Shown here in pieces: positions 62,521 through 64,000 of a stretch of DNA of 64,000 nt (position 1 is its first letter; each line of letters begins with the position of its first letter). The notes beneath the pieces were generated by a model, which had not been told where the DNA came from, did not search any database, and saw only the letters and a list, made by a program, of their open reading frames with translations. Both the position numbers and the translations under genes were made by a program. Origin of the DNA: a virus. The stretch lies in IMG/VR virus record IMGVR_UViG_3300017917_003852, positions 1 through 64,000 of that record; one strand, given 5' to 3'.

Positions 62521-62973
62521 TTACTTAGCGAAGGTAATTGCAATCTTCTTGGGCTTTTGTTCTTCAGGAACAATATGCTCAAGGCTAATTGCAAGGATGC
62601 CATTGATAACAGTGGCGCCTTTTACTTCAACGTTTTCATTTAATGTAAATGAGCGATTAAAAGTTCGGGCACTAATACCGCGATGGATATATTCCTGCTC
62701 GTCTTTTACTTTACGCTCGCCCTTGATGTATAAGACATTGTCCTTGCGTTCAATGTCTAATTCATCTTCCCCAAAGCCTGCAACGGCAACTTGAATAGCC
62801 CAGTTGTTTTCATCAACTTTGATAATGTTATAGGGAGGATAGTTTTCTGCTTTTGCGCTATTGGCCCATGTGCGGCCTAGCTCATCGAATAGTCGATCAA
62901 AGCCGATCGCGTGACGATGAATTTGTGCAGATAGTTGTGGAAGGTCAAGGGTGTTGATACTGAATTGTGTCAT
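62521..62973 (-). CDS. Hsp20/alpha-crystallin-type small heat-shock protein (150 aa)
   Basis: YPPYNIIKVDENNWAIQVAV starts the alpha-crystallin domain; VLYIKGERK and the C-terminal NGILAISLEHIVPE with an I-x-I-like ending are typical. It keeps proteins soluble under stress and is regular equipment of T4-like aquatic phages. A TATAAATA box lies about 60 nt upstream and an AGGAG ahead of the ATG. Confidence 0.93.
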   Translation of the reverse strand: MTQFSINTLDLPQLSAQIHRHAIGFDRLFDELGRTWANSAKAENYPPYNIIKVDENNWAIQVAVAGFGEDELDIERKDNVLYIKGERKVKDEQEYIHRGISARTFNRSFTLNENVEVKGATVINGILAISLEHIVPEEQKPKKIAITFAK

Positions 62974-63031
62974 AATTTTCTCCTTTCAAATAAGCAAGTA
63001 TGACTATGTAGCCCTATCGGCGCTACATATA

Positions 63032-63039
63032 TATTTATA
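63032..63039 (-). promoter_or_regulatory. T4-like late promoter box TATAAATA
   Basis: Perfect octamer upstream of hsp20, ahead of an A/T-rich leader. Confidence 0.62.
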
Positions 63040-63062
63040 CACGATTTCTCGTGTTTTTGCAA

Positions 63063-63305
63063 CTATTTTGGATTCTTAAATTCAAATCTGTGTGATGCAT
63101 AAGAATGTGGTTCCCAAGTTAATGCAAATTGTGTATATTCTTTATCGTTATTAAGGCACAACCGAAATGTATATTTGTGTATTTTGGTTCGATATTTAAT
63201 ATCGTATTTTTCAGCCCAAGCTTCAATATCTTTTTTAATTAACTGAAGAGCATGCTGTGCAGACATTCCGCCTGCACCCATTGGCAAGCGAAATTCAATA
63301 TACAT
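63063..63305 (-). CDS. Conserved T4-like phage protein with FALTW ending (80 aa)
   Basis: Starts MYIEFRLPMGAGGMSAQHAL and has KYTQFALTWEPHSY. The M-Y-I-E-F-R-L-P and F-A-L-T-W blocks are familiar from conserved T4-like aquatic phage proteins. The F-A-L-x-W motif suggests that it is a relative of the LRW arrays, here in a conserved gene neighbourhood. ATG follows the bS21 stop directly. Confidence 0.76.
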   Translation of the reverse strand: MYIEFRLPMGAGGMSAQHALQLIKKDIEAWAEKYDIKYRTKIHKYTFRLCLNNDKEYTQFALTWEPHSYASHRFEFKNPK

Positions 63306-63541
63306 TAGAATAGTTTTTTAGGTAGCTGTTCAGCTGATAGCTTTTTCTGCCAGCGACGCTTGGCTGCAGATTTTGCTTTCTTGCGAGCAGTTGTAGGTTT
63401 TTCGTAAAATTCGCGCTCGCGCAATTCCTGCAAAAGTCCGCTATCGCTTACTTTCTTTTTAAATTTACGCAAAGCTTTTTCTACGTTATCATTTACTACT
63501 AGGACTTTATTTCCGGTTACTTTATTAAATTTATCGAACAT
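63305..63541 (-). CDS. rpsU: Phage ribosomal protein bS21 homologue (78 aa)
   Basis: VNDNVEKALRKFKKKVSDSG matches the bS21 N-terminal helix; FYEKPTTARKKAKSAAKRRW matches its second, very basic helix. Slightly longer than E. coli S21 (71 aa) with an added C-terminal tail. bS21 sits near the anti-Shine-Dalgarno on the 30S subunit and affects start-site choice, so a phage copy may favour phage mRNA. Phage bS21 genes are established in aquatic phages. Confidence 0.92.
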   Translation of the reverse strand: MFDKFNKVTGNKVLVVNDNVEKALRKFKKKVSDSGLLQELREREFYEKPTTARKKAKSAAKRRWQKKLSAEQLPKKLF

Positions 63542-63544
63542 GAT

Positions 63545-63904
63545 TTATTTATTTTGTTGATGGTATCTAAGTGCAAAATATTGATATACATTTTCTACTT
63601 TGATAGCGTTTGTTAAAAAGTTCTCCGGACCAAAGTAGTATGTTTTTTCTAATGTACATAACTGATCTATCACTGGATCTCGTTGTGCAACATTTACAAC
63701 TACAGCATCGCTTAATTCTACAGCACGATTAAGCCAATCTGTATCGTTCATCTCGGAGCGATACAAATAAATGTTAAACTGATCGTCACTTCCTTTACAC
63801 ATTCGAGCTAATAGCTCAACTTCATCGACAGTAGCATTAACTACTGTAACTGTGTGAAATGGATCCTCAACAAAGTCTGGAGGAGTAATAAAATTACTAT
63901 ACAT
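63545..63904 (-). CDS. Conserved phage protein with FALRY ending (119 aa)
   Basis: Starts MYSNFITPPDFVEDPFHTVT and ends QYFALRYHQQNK. Middle has NIYLYRSEMNDTDWLNRAVE and DAVVVNVAQRD, like a small Rossmann-type or nucleoside-binding strand set. The ending is near the LRW motif. Function unknown. Confidence 0.68.
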   Translation of the reverse strand: MYSNFITPPDFVEDPFHTVTVVNATVDEVELLARMCKGSDDQFNIYLYRSEMNDTDWLNRAVELSDAVVVNVAQRDPVIDQLCTLEKTYYFGPENFLTNAIKVENVYQYFALRYHQQNK

Positions 63905-64000
63905 TTTTATTCTTTAAAATTTCTTCGATTTGTTGTTCAACTTGTGCTTGCTCGGCATCGCTTAGATCCTCAATTTCGTATTCTCCAGCTTCAAGCTTTT
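63897..64000 (-). CDS. C-terminal part of an acidic protein (cut by the window end)
   Basis: The last 33 codons of a gene continuing beyond 64000: an acidic helix ending QVEQQIEEILKNKNV with stop TAG, overlapped by the next start (ATGTATAG). Too little is visible to assign it. Confidence 0.6.
   Translation of the reverse strand, partial: KLEAGEYEIEDLSDAEQAQVEQQIEEILKNKNV

Overview
The window looks like a piece of a large T4-like (myovirus-type) bacteriophage genome, probably from an aquatic environment. The reasons are dense, mostly one-strand coding with ATGA/TAATG start-stop overlaps, dozens of tiny ORFs, and T4-type TATAAATA late-promoter boxes. Typical phage genes are present: ATP-dependent DNA ligase, UV-damage endonuclease, DEDD exonuclease, free-standing HNH endonucleases, a phage bS21, ClpS, Hsp20 and a twitch-type radical SAM protein. 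I see no terminase, capsid, portal or polymerase here, so this is the accessory and host-takeover part of the genome. The circularly permuted two-piece tmRNA and a PqqA-like peptide suggest a proteobacterial host that makes PQQ. That host assignment is an inference.

Layout. 0-6.5 kb: a small metabolic island (beta-keto-acid cleavage enzyme, SDR, PP-loop ATPase, truncated adenylate-forming ligase, TRAP-type solute-binding protein without a signal peptide), a NUMOD3 homing endonuclease, a 24-aa PqqA-like peptide and DUF2061. 6.5-8.7 kb: a peroxide-defence block (AhpD, CDGSH-like protein, SGNH hydrolase, AhpC-type peroxiredoxin). 8.7-14.6 kb: conserved phage small genes, a tRNA with a CUA anticodon, DNA ligase, a SWIM protein and a 2OG oxygenase. 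14.7-17.5 kb: permuted tmRNA, a small kinase-like protein, and a DNA methyltransferase beside a restriction-endonuclease candidate. 17.5-24.2 kb: early-type small genes punctuated by TTGACC-N17-TATAAT promoters, including a GGQ release-factor-like protein and a first group of 'LRW' paralogues. 24.2-32.6 kb: a run of genes whose products begin MR-x-x-(E/D)-F and carry an (L/I)-x-E motif, like T4 capsid-targeting sequences; they include kinase-like, amidoligase-like, metallopeptidase and HAD proteins. 32.6-37.1 kb: SprT-like protease, a set of lipoproteins and secreted proteins with an entericidin-like peptide, and a phasin-like protein. 37.2-39.6 kb: a histone-H1-like membrane protein, a GT10-like glycosyltransferase and UvdE. 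39.6-45.8 kb: about twenty tiny genes, many ending in (F/L)-x-L-(R/K)-W, where the codons for LRW provide the Shine-Dalgarno of the next gene. 45.8-57 kb: late-type genes for surface or small-molecule chemistry (radical SAM, fibre-like protein, amidinotransferase, 2OG hydroxylase, nucleotide-sugar dehydrogenase, glycosyltransferase, DD-endopeptidase, PRMT-like methyltransferase, desaturase). 57-60.7 kb: secreted and coiled-coil proteins, one with ten Cys repeats. 60.8-64 kb: exonuclease, cytidylyltransferase, ClpS, Hsp20, bS21 and conserved phage genes.

The themes are translation control (tmRNA, GGQ protein, CUA tRNA, bS21, an L7/L12-like domain), host proteostasis and redox control, possible supply of a PQQ precursor, an arsenal of probably head-packaged proteins, and two expansions of tiny paralogous proteins. 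All functional statements rest on reading motifs by eye; no database search was possible.
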